DNA of 64,000 bases from Natrialba aegyptia DSM 13077 (GTDB taxonomy: Archaea > Halobacteriota > Halobacteria > Halobacteriales > Natrialbaceae). The notes below the pieces were generated by a model. It did no database searches. It was not told where the DNA came from and saw only the letters and a program-made list of their open reading frames with translations. The position numbers and the translations under genes were made by a program. The stretch spans positions 18,506 through 82,505 of the forward strand of contig NZ_AOIP01000053.1 in the NCBI RefSeq assembly GCF_000337535.1, in the 5' to 3' direction. Positions 51,787 through 59,495 of this stretch are shown here, piece by piece. Within the stretch, counting starts at the first letter, position 1. Each line of letters opens with the position of its first letter.

Positions 51787-52722
51787 ATGAGTGCATTCAA
51801 CGCAATTGGTGCAGATCAAGAGGTAGATACAGACGCGTTCACCCCCGGTGTCGAACCACGGGCGACGTGGTGTCCCGGCTGTGGGGACTTCGCCGTCCTG
51901 AAGACATTAAAGCAAGCGATGGTGGAACGTGGCAAGAACCCCGACGAGGTGTTGCTCGTCACGGGAATCGGATGCTCGGGCAAACTCTCGTCGTATTTCG
52001 AGAGTTACGGGTTCCACTCGATCCACGGTCGGTCGCTCCCGGTCGCGCGAGCGGCAACGCTCGCGAATCCCGATCTGGAGGTCGTTGCCGCAGGTGGCGA
52101 TGGCGACGGATACGGCATTGGGGGCAACCACTTCACTCACACAGCCCGCGAGAACCACGATATGACCTATATCGTGTTCAACAACGAGATTTTCGGGTTG
52201 ACCAAAGGACAGACGTCGCCGACGAGTCCGAAGGGACACAAATCCAAGACGCAACCATCCGGTTCGGCGAAGAACCCGATCCGGCCACTGGAGTGGGGCC
52301 TTAATGCGGGTGCAACATATATTGCACGGACTGCAGCGGTTAATCCCCGGCAGGCGACGGAAATACTCGTCGAAGCGATGGACCACGACGGCTTCGCCCA
52401 CGTCGATTTTCTCACTCAGTGTCCGACATGGAACAAGGACGCCAAGCAATACGTGCCCTACATCGACGTTCAGGACTCCGAAGATTTCGAGTTCGACGTC
52501 CACGACCGTGACGAAGCGGCGCAAATGATGCGGGAAACCGATACGCGTCTCCACGAGGGCGAAATTCTGACTGGCCGGTTCTTCGTGGAAGAGGGGCGAC
52601 CGTCCTACAGCGAAGAGAAGCGCCAAACAGGCCAGATGCCCGACAAACCGATTGTCGAACAGTACTTTGACGAAGACGCCGAGTGGAAGCCGTCGTCTGA
52701 CCTGCTCGATCGGCATCGGTGA
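51787..52722 (+). CDS. korB: 2-oxoacid:ferredoxin oxidoreductase beta subunit
   Basis: A 311-residue TPP-binding subunit with ATWCPGCGDFAVL (CPGCG cluster ligands), TGIGCSGKLSSYFE, GGDGDGYGIGGNHFTHTARENHD (Mg/TPP motif) and IFGLTKGQTSPTS. It completes the enzyme with the alpha subunit upstream. The two are an operon followed by the ABCE1-like gene after 98 nt. Confidence 0.92.
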   Translation: MSAFNAIGADQEVDTDAFTPGVEPRATWCPGCGDFAVLKTLKQAMVERGKNPDEVLLVTGIGCSGKLSSYFESYGFHSIHGRSLPVARAATLANPDLEVVAAGGDGDGYGIGGNHFTHTARENHDMTYIVFNNEIFGLTKGQTSPTSPKGHKSKTQPSGSAKNPIRPLEWGLNAGATYIARTAAVNPRQATEILVEAMDHDGFAHVDFLTQCPTWNKDAKQYVPYIDVQDSEDFEFDVHDRDEAAQMMRETDTRLHEGEILTGRFFVEEGRPSYSEEKRQTGQMPDKPIVEQYFDEDAEWKPSSDLLDRHR

Positions 52723-52820
52723 TCGAGCAACCCCAAATTCACCACATACGGCTCGATTTACTGGGATATTCTCCCGCAACAGTCACCTATGAATACTCGG
52801 ACTGATGGTTTAAGTAATCC

Positions 52821-54611
52821 ATGACAGTGCCTCAAAGCGGACGGAAGCAAGAATACGTCGCAATCATCGATCAGGATGAGGTCACCGACGAAGTACGAAA
52901 TATCGCGGTCAAATATGATCCGCTGAATCGGTCCGGACACGAGGGGTTCCACGTCACTGAGCATGGTGAACTCCACATCGACGACGCTAACGTCCTGGCC
53001 GAGCACAAACTCATCGAAAAGAAGATCCCCAACGACGCGATCCAAATTATTCCACTTCCGGCGGAAACCGGACAACTCGTCCACCAGTATGGTGAGAACG
53101 GATTCCGGTTGTACAATCTCCCCATCCCGGACGATGGTTCTGTAATCGGCCTTCTCGGCCGCAATGGCATCGGGAAGAGTACTGCGTTGGACATTTTGTC
53201 TGGTAGCCAAGTGCCAAATTTTGGCGGGGACGGTGAAGGACCAGACTGGAACCGGGCGATTGAATCGTTTCGGGGGACGACCCTGCAGACTCATCTCGAA
53301 CAACTCCGAGACGAGTCGGTTGTCACCGCTTACAAGGACCAACGGGTCGACTCCCTCCACGAGACCGAGGCTGATACGGTACGCGAACTGCTCGTTTCCC
53401 GTTCTGACGATCCGGATCGATTCGTCAATGCACTTGGTCTCCGCTCGATCCTCGATCGGTCGCTGTCTGATCTGTCCGGGGGTGAACGACAGCGGGTTGC
53501 TATCGGGGTTACTCTCTCGAGGACGGCGGATCTCTATCTGTTCGACGAACCCTCGTCGTTTTTGGACATCAAACAGCGGTTGTCAGTGGCACGGACGATC
53601 CGCAGTCACGTACAGGAAACCGATTCCGCGGCTGTTGTCGTAGAACATGACCTTGCGACGCTCGACCTACTCTCTGATGCGATCCACGTCTTGTACGGTG
53701 AACCAGGGGGATTCGGCGTCGTTGCCCAGCGGTCGGCAGTACGGACGGGCATCAACCAGTTTTTGGAGGGAAAATTATCGGAAGAAAACGTCCAAATTCG
53801 GCGTCACTCAATCGACTTCCCGTCGGCTGGCTCTCGCGACAGCGGAAACAACGAACCGGCCCTTGTATATCCGCAGCTTGAGAAATCGTTCGCGGACTTT
53901 TCGCTCATCGTCGAACCAGGTCAGATTCACGCCGGGGAATCGGTGGGTATCGTCGGAGAGAACGCGCTGGGTAAAACGACGTTCGTGAAAATGCTTGCTG
54001 GGAGTGTAACTCCCGATAGTGGCCGGGTTCCGGAAGATGTCCTCGTATCGTACAAACCCCAGTATATCACGCCGGATAGCGACGTTGCAGTCCGTGAACG
54101 CTTTGCATCAGTCACCGATATCCACGCCCAATCATTCAAAACACGAATTCAGAATCCATTCGACCTCGAATCGTTGTATACTCGCTCACTTGACTCGCTT
54201 TCGGGCGGGGAGTTACAGCGTGTCGGGATTGCACTATGTCTCGCTCGTGATGCAGATCTCTATCTCCTGGACGAACCCTCAGCGTTCCTCGATGTGGACC
54301 GTCGAGTGGTACTCGCTGATCGGATTCACCAATTCAGCAAACGAACGAATCGACCCGTGCTCGTCGTGGATCACGACCTCTTCGTCATCGATCGAGTTGC
54401 CGATCGGTTGATCGTTTTCGAGGGTGAGCCGAGCCAGAGTGGCTATGCAGATTCTTCGCAATCAATGCGGGACGGCATGAACGCGTTTCTATCTGCCCTC
54501 GAAATCACGTTTCGCCGGGACGGACGAACCGGCAGGCCTCGAGTGAATAAGCCGGGCAGTCAACTCGACCGACAACAAAAATCGAGCGGCGAATACTATT
54601 ATCAGGACTGA
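52821..54611 (+). CDS. ABCE1/RLI-like ATPase lacking all Fe-S cysteines
   Basis: A 596-residue twin-ATPase with the ABCE1 layout: N-terminal cluster-domain remnant (about 1-80), NBD1 with GRNGIGKST, LSGGERQRV and LFDEPSSFLD, NBD2 with GENALGKTT, LSGGELQRV and LLDEPSAFLD. In ABCE1 the N-terminus holds eight cysteines for two [4Fe-4S] clusters; here the matching stretches (QDEVTDEVRNIAVKYDP and NVLAEHKLIEKKIPNDAI) keep the frame residues but have no Cys. One Cys is visible in the whole protein. ABCE1 recycles ribosomes. This may be a cluster-free variant that keeps working when Fe-S proteins are damaged, or an unrelated regulatory form. Confidence 0.85.
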   Translation: MTVPQSGRKQEYVAIIDQDEVTDEVRNIAVKYDPLNRSGHEGFHVTEHGELHIDDANVLAEHKLIEKKIPNDAIQIIPLPAETGQLVHQYGENGFRLYNLPIPDDGSVIGLLGRNGIGKSTALDILSGSQVPNFGGDGEGPDWNRAIESFRGTTLQTHLEQLRDESVVTAYKDQRVDSLHETEADTVRELLVSRSDDPDRFVNALGLRSILDRSLSDLSGGERQRVAIGVTLSRTADLYLFDEPSSFLDIKQRLSVARTIRSHVQETDSAAVVVEHDLATLDLLSDAIHVLYGEPGGFGVVAQRSAVRTGINQFLEGKLSEENVQIRRHSIDFPSAGSRDSGNNEPALVYPQLEKSFADFSLIVEPGQIHAGESVGIVGENALGKTTFVKMLAGSVTPDSGRVPEDVLVSYKPQYITPDSDVAVRERFASVTDIHAQSFKTRIQNPFDLESLYTRSLDSLSGGELQRVGIALCLARDADLYLLDEPSAFLDVDRRVVLADRIHQFSKRTNRPVLVVDHDLFVIDRVADRLIVFEGEPSQSGYADSSQSMRDGMNAFLSALEITFRRDGRTGRPRVNKPGSQLDRQQKSSGEYYYQD

Positions 54612-54780
54612 TTATCCACTCGAATGGGAGCGGCCGTCAGAATTGGAGGTGCCCTGCTGTCACTCTTCTCATATACGCAATCCCGCGAACACATTTGTAT
54701 GGATCTCTGATTGGTGATATTCGGACAACGCGAGCATCATCGGCAGAATGACTATCCCACTACAACACGAATCAGAGAAT

Positions 54781-55017
54781 ATGGGGGCCGACACCGATGA
54801 CGACAGAATCCACGAATTTGATTGCCGTGAAACTACTGGAAATCCCTTCGATGAGATACTGACAGCGCTTAACGTTCTTCCCGATGATGAAATGCTTGTA
54901 CTAATCGCCGACCACGAACCGGAACCACTCTATCCCGTCCTTGAAGAACATGGATACACTTATGAAACATCTCAAGCAACAGACGACGAGTGGCGAGTGA
55001 CGGTTACTGAAAGGTGA
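54781..55017 (+). CDS. DUF2249 family protein
   Basis: A 78-residue single module: IHEFDCRETTGNPFDEILTALNVL, MLVLIADHEPEPLYPVLEEHGYTYE and a closing WRVTVTER. The PEPLY motif is present. The start is set at ATG 54781 (MGADTDDDRI) to match the sister copy (MSADIHTDADE); ATG 54748 is an alternative. A weak element-like GGTGATATTC lies 63.5 nt upstream. Confidence 0.8.
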   Translation: MGADTDDDRIHEFDCRETTGNPFDEILTALNVLPDDEMLVLIADHEPEPLYPVLEEHGYTYETSQATDDEWRVTVTER

Positions 55018-55182
55018 AGAGCGATGAGTTGTGAATGACACTTCTATCACGGCTTGGTGATCCCGCGAGATGTATACCCGAGATAACGACCCTCGGTGTA
55101 CGAGATATTCACCCAACGGAGCGCCCTTTGAACTCACTAATGAAATCCACTGGTTACAATTTGACACGAGGCGTGAATAATC

Positions 55183-55428
55183 ATGTATGTTGAATTTGAT
55201 CGAGACACGTGCACCGGGATATTCAACTGCGTCCATGAATGGGAGAAATTCATCGAAGATCGTGATGCTGGCAAAGCCACACTTGTTGGAAGTGACGAGA
55301 GGGAACCAGGATTATACATTCGAGATGTTCCAGACGGAGCAGAATTTGATGCCGAGATGGCTGGTCGCGTGTGCCCCGTTGATGCAATTACCGTCTATGA
55401 TGAGGAGGGCAACCAACTAGTACCCTGA
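55183..55428 (+). CDS. Single-cluster ferredoxin
   Basis: An 81-residue acidic protein: MYVEFDRDTCTGIFNCVHEWEKF, then FDAEMAGRVCPVDAITVYDEEG. Three cysteines are seen, spaced C-x5-C and later CP, so a [3Fe-4S] or incomplete [4Fe-4S] site is likely. Family members are haloarchaeal ferredoxins passing electrons from 2-oxoacid oxidoreductases, such as the one at 49862-52722. The gene is lower in GC than its neighbours. Confidence 0.85.
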   Translation: MYVEFDRDTCTGIFNCVHEWEKFIEDRDAGKATLVGSDEREPGLYIRDVPDGAEFDAEMAGRVCPVDAITVYDEEGNQLVP

Positions 55429-55436
55429 TGAGACAA

Positions 55437-55745
55437 TCAAATCCGCAGTATTTCGACTCCTGTGCCTTGTTGAATCCGGTATAGCAGTCTCTGTTTAAAG
55501 GATCGTTCGAGGTTGTAGACCGCGGCAGTGAGCACTAGTTCACGAATATTCGCGGTACCAAGCGCGTAGCGTGACAGCGGACCCGTATCGGCGTTTGATG
55601 GTCGAGAAGGCACTCCGTCCATTCAGCGCAGCCCGTAGAGCTCGCTGTCCAACCGTACGTTGTGTGCGTGATCGTCGTGATCGAACAGACGATGAGGAAT
55701 CAGCGTCCGAACGCGATTAGCGCGGAGTGCGGCCTGTAGCGACTA
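55437..55745 (-). pseudogene. IS5-type transposase fragment
   Basis: On the minus strand the region encodes pieces of an IS5-family C-terminus: FSTIKRRYGSAVTLRA in one frame and RELVLTAAVYNLERSFKQ in another, separated by a deletion or shift. Only the last third of the enzyme remains. It interrupts the run of short genes and shows past transposition. Confidence 0.65.
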
Positions 55746-55793
55746 AGAATGCTTCTGTTCCAATATAGTTCCCTTAGAACGGAGTGATTTTGG

Positions 55794-56894
55794 TTATCTG
55801 ATATCCCACCCGATTCCGGCCGGTTTGGCCGGTGGCTCCAGCGGACTTGAGGGATAGGATTTGTCGGCTCGGTAGGTGTGATACGCAGGTGGTGCAAGGT
55901 CGTTTGGACCGTTTGGATAGAACAGCGAGGCGAGCGCCTGTGAGTGCGCTCGGCCAGCGTCGAGTTCGAACATTCCACCTCCATAGAGTTCGACATCGTG
56001 TTGCAAGCCATATTCGAGAATACGACAGAGTGATTCGAGCGTCCCAGACCGACACGGCTTGATGTTGAGAGCAGCTGGTACCCAAGGTAGTTCCTGGATG
56101 CTTTCGACACCCGTTATCGGGGCGTCCCAGGAGACTCGGTCAGCATATTCGTCGAGCACAGGTCGTGTCGTATCCGTGACGGCCGGATCTTCGATGAGTG
56201 CATCCGGGAACGTCTCGAACAACTGCCGGTAGAGGTCCGGATCAGTGGGAGCCCCGACATCCGAACCGTACTGTGCTTTCAAATCCAGAATTCGAACCGC
56301 ACCAGTATCCGAGAGGGCCGAGAGTAACTCATCGCTCGGCGTGTCGGGGACGTCGATCTTGAATTCGATATCCGAATCCGCGTCGAGGAACCGGTTCACG
56401 GGACGGATGTGTGGAGAATCCCCGAGCTGTAGACTGACGACGAATGCCATCGGCTCGTACGTACGGTCCAGTACCGATGCCAGCGATCGCCCCGACTGTT
56501 TGAGTGCCAGATCTAGAACTGCACTCTCGATCGCCCAACGCAAATACTCGGGAGCGTCTCTGGACGCAGTCTGTGTCAAGATATTCGAATCGGCATCGAG
56601 AGCGTCCGAAAACGTTCCGACCGTCCAGTCACCGGTCGGAAGCGCTAGTCCGTCCTCGCGAAGTCGATTGTGTGCCTCCCTGGAGCGAGTGACGTCTTCT
56701 CCGAATCCAGTTACGCCTTCGCCGCGAACACGAATGATGGTTCGTTCGAACATCCGGTGTTCCGTCTCGATACGCTTTTCCTCGAACGAAACCGCTTCGA
56801 CCGTGACCGGTACCGATTTGATATCTCTATAGAAGTCGGGGAGGCCACTGTGTATCGCGTCCTCCCAATCCCCTCCGGGTTTGTGGTCGTCCAT
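55794..56894 (-). CDS. Enolase-superfamily enzyme (mandelate racemase/muconate lactonising group)
   Basis: A 366-residue protein. The N-terminal cap domain is followed by a barrel with DIEFKIDVPD (Lys in the KxK position), LDLKAQYG with an acidic ligand, LIEDPAVTD with the second, RVSWDAPITG with the third, and ALNIKPCRSG with the second Lys. The C-terminus has YGGGMFELDAGRAHSQ. All catalytic positions are filled, so an active racemase, epimerase or lyase is likely; the substrate is unknown. Start ATG 56894 is supported by a TATA-like box about 28 nt before it. Confidence 0.8.
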   Translation of the reverse strand: MDDHKPGGDWEDAIHSGLPDFYRDIKSVPVTVEAVSFEEKRIETEHRMFERTIIRVRGEGVTGFGEDVTRSREAHNRLREDGLALPTGDWTVGTFSDALDADSNILTQTASRDAPEYLRWAIESAVLDLALKQSGRSLASVLDRTYEPMAFVVSLQLGDSPHIRPVNRFLDADSDIEFKIDVPDTPSDELLSALSDTGAVRILDLKAQYGSDVGAPTDPDLYRQLFETFPDALIEDPAVTDTTRPVLDEYADRVSWDAPITGVESIQELPWVPAALNIKPCRSGTLESLCRILEYGLQHDVELYGGGMFELDAGRAHSQALASLFYPNGPNDLAPPAYHTYRADKSYPSSPLEPPAKPAGIGWDIR

Positions 56895-56999
56895 ACGTTC
56901 AGTGCGTGCTCTGTGCTGAAATACCCCAGACGACTTTCCACCCAAAAGGGGAGAGACACCACCAAACCCCTTATCCGAATAGCAGACCAATATCAGAGG

Positions 57000-57332
57000 A
57001 TGGCAAGTCACTCCCACGATCACGGCGACGACCACGCACACGGTGAGACTGAACCTGTCACCGACCGAAACCACGATAATTCCTGGTCCGCCAACCTCGA
57101 GAAGCCACAGTACGAAGACGACCTCTCGCTACTCAAGCGTCACGGAATCGAGGCGGTCGAGCACACGACCAGCGGTCACCACGTGAATCTCGTCACGCAC
57201 AAGGCACACGGCCATCCCGAGGGGTTCCTCTACGATGCGCTTGATGATCGGTTTGGAGATGAGGACGTCGAGTGGGAATATATCGAGCAGTGCGGCTGCG
57301 GTGGTCATGTCGTCCGCGTTCACGTTAACTGA
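57000..57332 (+). CDS. CGCGG-motif peptide, candidate rSAM-modified RiPP (copy 4)
   Basis: A 110-residue member: HSHDHGDDHAHGETEPVTD, RNHDNSWSANLEKPQY, VNLVTHKAHGHPEGFLYDAL, EYIEQCGCGGHVVRVHV. Nearly the same core as copy 1. The His-rich N-terminus could bind metal. A TATA-like CTTATCC about 27 nt upstream (56970) supports ATG 57000. Divergent from the enolase-superfamily gene. No regulon element is seen here. Confidence 0.78.
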   Translation: MASHSHDHGDDHAHGETEPVTDRNHDNSWSANLEKPQYEDDLSLLKRHGIEAVEHTTSGHHVNLVTHKAHGHPEGFLYDALDDRFGDEDVEWEYIEQCGCGGHVVRVHVN

Positions 57333-57423
57333 TCGGCGCGAATCAGAGACTACCCTCAGGATTGGAAAAGCTCTTCTCGACCGATTACACGCACAGCACG
57401 TGGACTGAGCTGTCAGCCAACTA

Positions 57424-57711
57424 CTACTCGTCGTCAGCTAATTCTGTCCGGACGTAGTATGGCCCCTCCCAGTTTTGGACCCACTCTGGAGCCGCAGGGT
57501 GAGATTGCAACTGATTTGCTTCGTACGACTCGTCCGGGAATATCGTTCCCTCTTCGTCGGTTCCGTCTTCCCACGGCACTTCGAACGTTACTGAATCTCG
57601 GTTTTCGGCGGGATTCAGTTGTTTGTCTGCCCCATCGTCTAGATGGTACGGTCCGTCGACCCATTCTTGCGGATTGAATGTGACAACTATGTTAGATTTG
57701 TCGTTTGTCAT
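57424..57711 (-). CDS. Small acidic haloarchaeal protein, function unknown
   Basis: A 95-residue strongly acidic protein: VTFNPQEWVDGPYHLDDG, DSVTFEVPWEDGTDEEGTIFPDESYEANQLQ, and EWVQNWEGPYYVRTEL. The repeated aromatic/proline pattern suggests a small beta-rich domain. No family recognised. ATG 57711 is chosen; the longer frame to 57801 is less likely. Confidence 0.6.
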   Translation of the reverse strand: MTNDKSNIVVTFNPQEWVDGPYHLDDGADKQLNPAENRDSVTFEVPWEDGTDEEGTIFPDESYEANQLQSHPAAPEWVQNWEGPYYVRTELADDE

Positions 57712-57886
57712 AGTATTGCTGTCCGGTGCGTATTCGAAACTACTCGTGGAAGGCGAAAAAGCATAGGGGCGAATCCCACTTTTGAGCCCGAGAAACGCCA
57801 ATATTCCTGCTGGACGGTGACTGTCACAGCAAGTAATAGAGCCAGAGTTCGATGCACATAGGGCTGTTCAGTCCCATAATGGATTC

Positions 57887-58189
57887 ATGGCACCGGTAAA
57901 ATCAATTGAGGACTGTGAAGGTGTACCGCACGCTGCCGTGTTCCCGACCGAAGAACCGAAAACAATCCGATTATCCCTGGACGAAGGCGAAAGCGTTGGT
58001 GCACACAGTCACCCTGAAAGACAGGTCATTCTCTATTTGATCTCAGGTGAGATCGATCTGCAACTCGATGGGGAGTCCCATATAGTACAATCGGGAGATG
58101 TCGTCCAGTTCGACGGAACGCGTGAAGTAGCGCCAGCAGCACAGACCGATAGTACTGCATTGATCGTTCTCGCCAAAAAGAGCGATTAA
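57887..58189 (+). CDS. Cupin-fold protein, intact paralogue
   Basis: A 100-residue single-domain cupin: AAVFPTEEPKTIRLSLDEGESVGAHSHPERQVILYLI and SHIVQSGDVVQFDGTREVAP. The AHSHPER motif can bind a metal. Intact counterpart of the frameshifted cupin at 42775-43079. Family members of this size are often metal-binding or redox sensors with no known catalysis. Confidence 0.8.
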   Translation: MAPVKSIEDCEGVPHAAVFPTEEPKTIRLSLDEGESVGAHSHPERQVILYLISGEIDLQLDGESHIVQSGDVVQFDGTREVAPAAQTDSTALIVLAKKSD

Positions 58190-58261
58190 CAGCGTTTCGG
58201 TCCAATTCGTCGACTCGTTGCGATGACCATCCTTATCGGCTAGCTGGACGAACGATGCTCT

Positions 58262-58711
58262 ATGTACGACCAGATTCTACTCGCCACGGATGGCACGATT
58301 GCATCGAAGAACGCGGAATCCCATGCGATCGAACTCGCCGAGATGCACGATGCTACCCTTCATGCGCTCTTCGTTGTCGACGAGAGCATCTACACGGCAT
58401 ACAGTGGAGATGAGTACGTCGACGAGGCAGAGGGACCCGAACATGGACTCGAAGAACGCGGACAGGAGGCAATCGAGGAGGTCCGAAGGAGTGCGGCAGA
58501 CAGTGAGGTCGAGATGATCGACGCAGTAAAACACGGACATCCCGTCGAAACGATACTCGAGTATGGGGATCGACAGGATATCGATATGGTCGTCCTCGGG
58601 ACGAAACACCGGCCAGCGGAATACCGCGCGCTACTCGGAAGTGTGACCGAACGCGTGCTTCGGCTAACCACCCGACCGACAGTCGTCGTGAAAACGGAAG
58701 TCGATGAATAA
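58262..58711 (+). CDS. Universal stress protein (UspA family)
   Basis: A 149-residue UspA domain: QILLATDGTIASKNAESHAIELA, then GTKHRPAEYRALLGSVTERVL with the nucleotide-binding G-x2-x9-GS pattern slightly changed (TKHRP in place of SHGR), so ATP binding may be weak or absent. Second UspA in the window. A TATA-like CCTTATCGGC lies about 28 nt before the ATG. Confidence 0.88.
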   Translation: MYDQILLATDGTIASKNAESHAIELAEMHDATLHALFVVDESIYTAYSGDEYVDEAEGPEHGLEERGQEAIEEVRRSAADSEVEMIDAVKHGHPVETILEYGDRQDIDMVVLGTKHRPAEYRALLGSVTERVLRLTTRPTVVVKTEVDE

Positions 58712-58838
58712 ACGAATTCTATATGTAATTTGATGAAAACTCAATTCTTGAGTCTTGGGAGGATATCATAGAAGCATTCTACTTCCAGAGATTACTCAAC
58801 TCAAAGCGTGTCGTTCAAACTGACGGAGCCGCCGTTTG

Positions 58839-59312
58839 TCAGACTGCCTCGACAGCCTCGATGAGTTCATCGTAGTCTGGTTCGTTCGTCGGAGCTTCAG
58901 CTACCCACCTGTAGGTCACAGTCCGATCTTCGTCGAGGACGATCACAGCCCGGTTGGCGACACCGTACAGGCCTAAGTCCGGGATGTCGATTGAAAGGTC
59001 GTATACCGGAATCGCTTCGCCCCCCATATCACTGACGAGGTCGAACTCGAGATCGTACTCGTCTGCGAACGCTCCAAGGGAGAATGATGAATCGGCGCTG
59101 ATGCCGAAGAGTGTCGCTCCCGCATCTTGAAGTTCATCGAGACGCTCTTGGAGGGCTACCATCTCGTTCGAACACGGAGGTGTAAACGCACCGGGGAAGA
59201 ACGCTAGTACGGTGGGACCGTCCCCGAGATGCTCGTCGAGTTTGAACGTCTCATGGTCGCTTCCTCGGTACGTCGCTGTGAAATTCGGCGCAGTATCTCC
59301 TGTTGAAACCAT
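58839..59312 (-). CDS. Peroxiredoxin (AhpC/TSA family), second copy
   Basis: A 157-residue peroxidase with FFPGAFTPPCSNEM (peroxidatic Cys) and VANRAVIVLDEDR, closely similar to 31018-31491. As in that copy, no resolving Cys stands out. Start ATG 59312 matches the paralogue (MVSTGDTAP). The regulon element (59355-59364) lies 47.5 nt upstream, so both copies appear to be regulated alike. Confidence 0.92.
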   Translation of the reverse strand: MVSTGDTAPNFTATYRGSDHETFKLDEHLGDGPTVLAFFPGAFTPPCSNEMVALQERLDELQDAGATLFGISADSSFSLGAFADEYDLEFDLVSDMGGEAIPVYDLSIDIPDLGLYGVANRAVIVLDEDRTVTYRWVAEAPTNEPDYDELIEAVEAV

Positions 59313-59354
59313 AGCGTATGTATTTAAACTCGGAAGCGCCCTAAACCCTTGGCC

Positions 59355-59364
59355 GAACGATTTC
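59355..59364 (-). promoter_or_regulatory. Regulon element, second peroxiredoxin gene
   Basis: GAAATCGTTC followed by GG on the minus strand, centred 47.5 nt before ATG 59312. Confidence 0.58.
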
Positions 59365-59495
59365 AAGAACACAGACCGAACCCATCTCCGAACCTCAGAT
59401 TGTGCGCTATGCGGGCAATGATACGACTAGGTCGGGGGGAGTTCAATCCCAGGTAAATCCCGCAATTCGCTTTGAATTGACGGATACAGCCATTT

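Noticed and set aside
52763..52775. GGGATATTCTCCC near the ABCE1-like gene as another regulon element
   Set aside because: Palindromic, but it does not match the GAR-N4-TTC pattern and its spacing (52 nt) is off; kept out of the site list.
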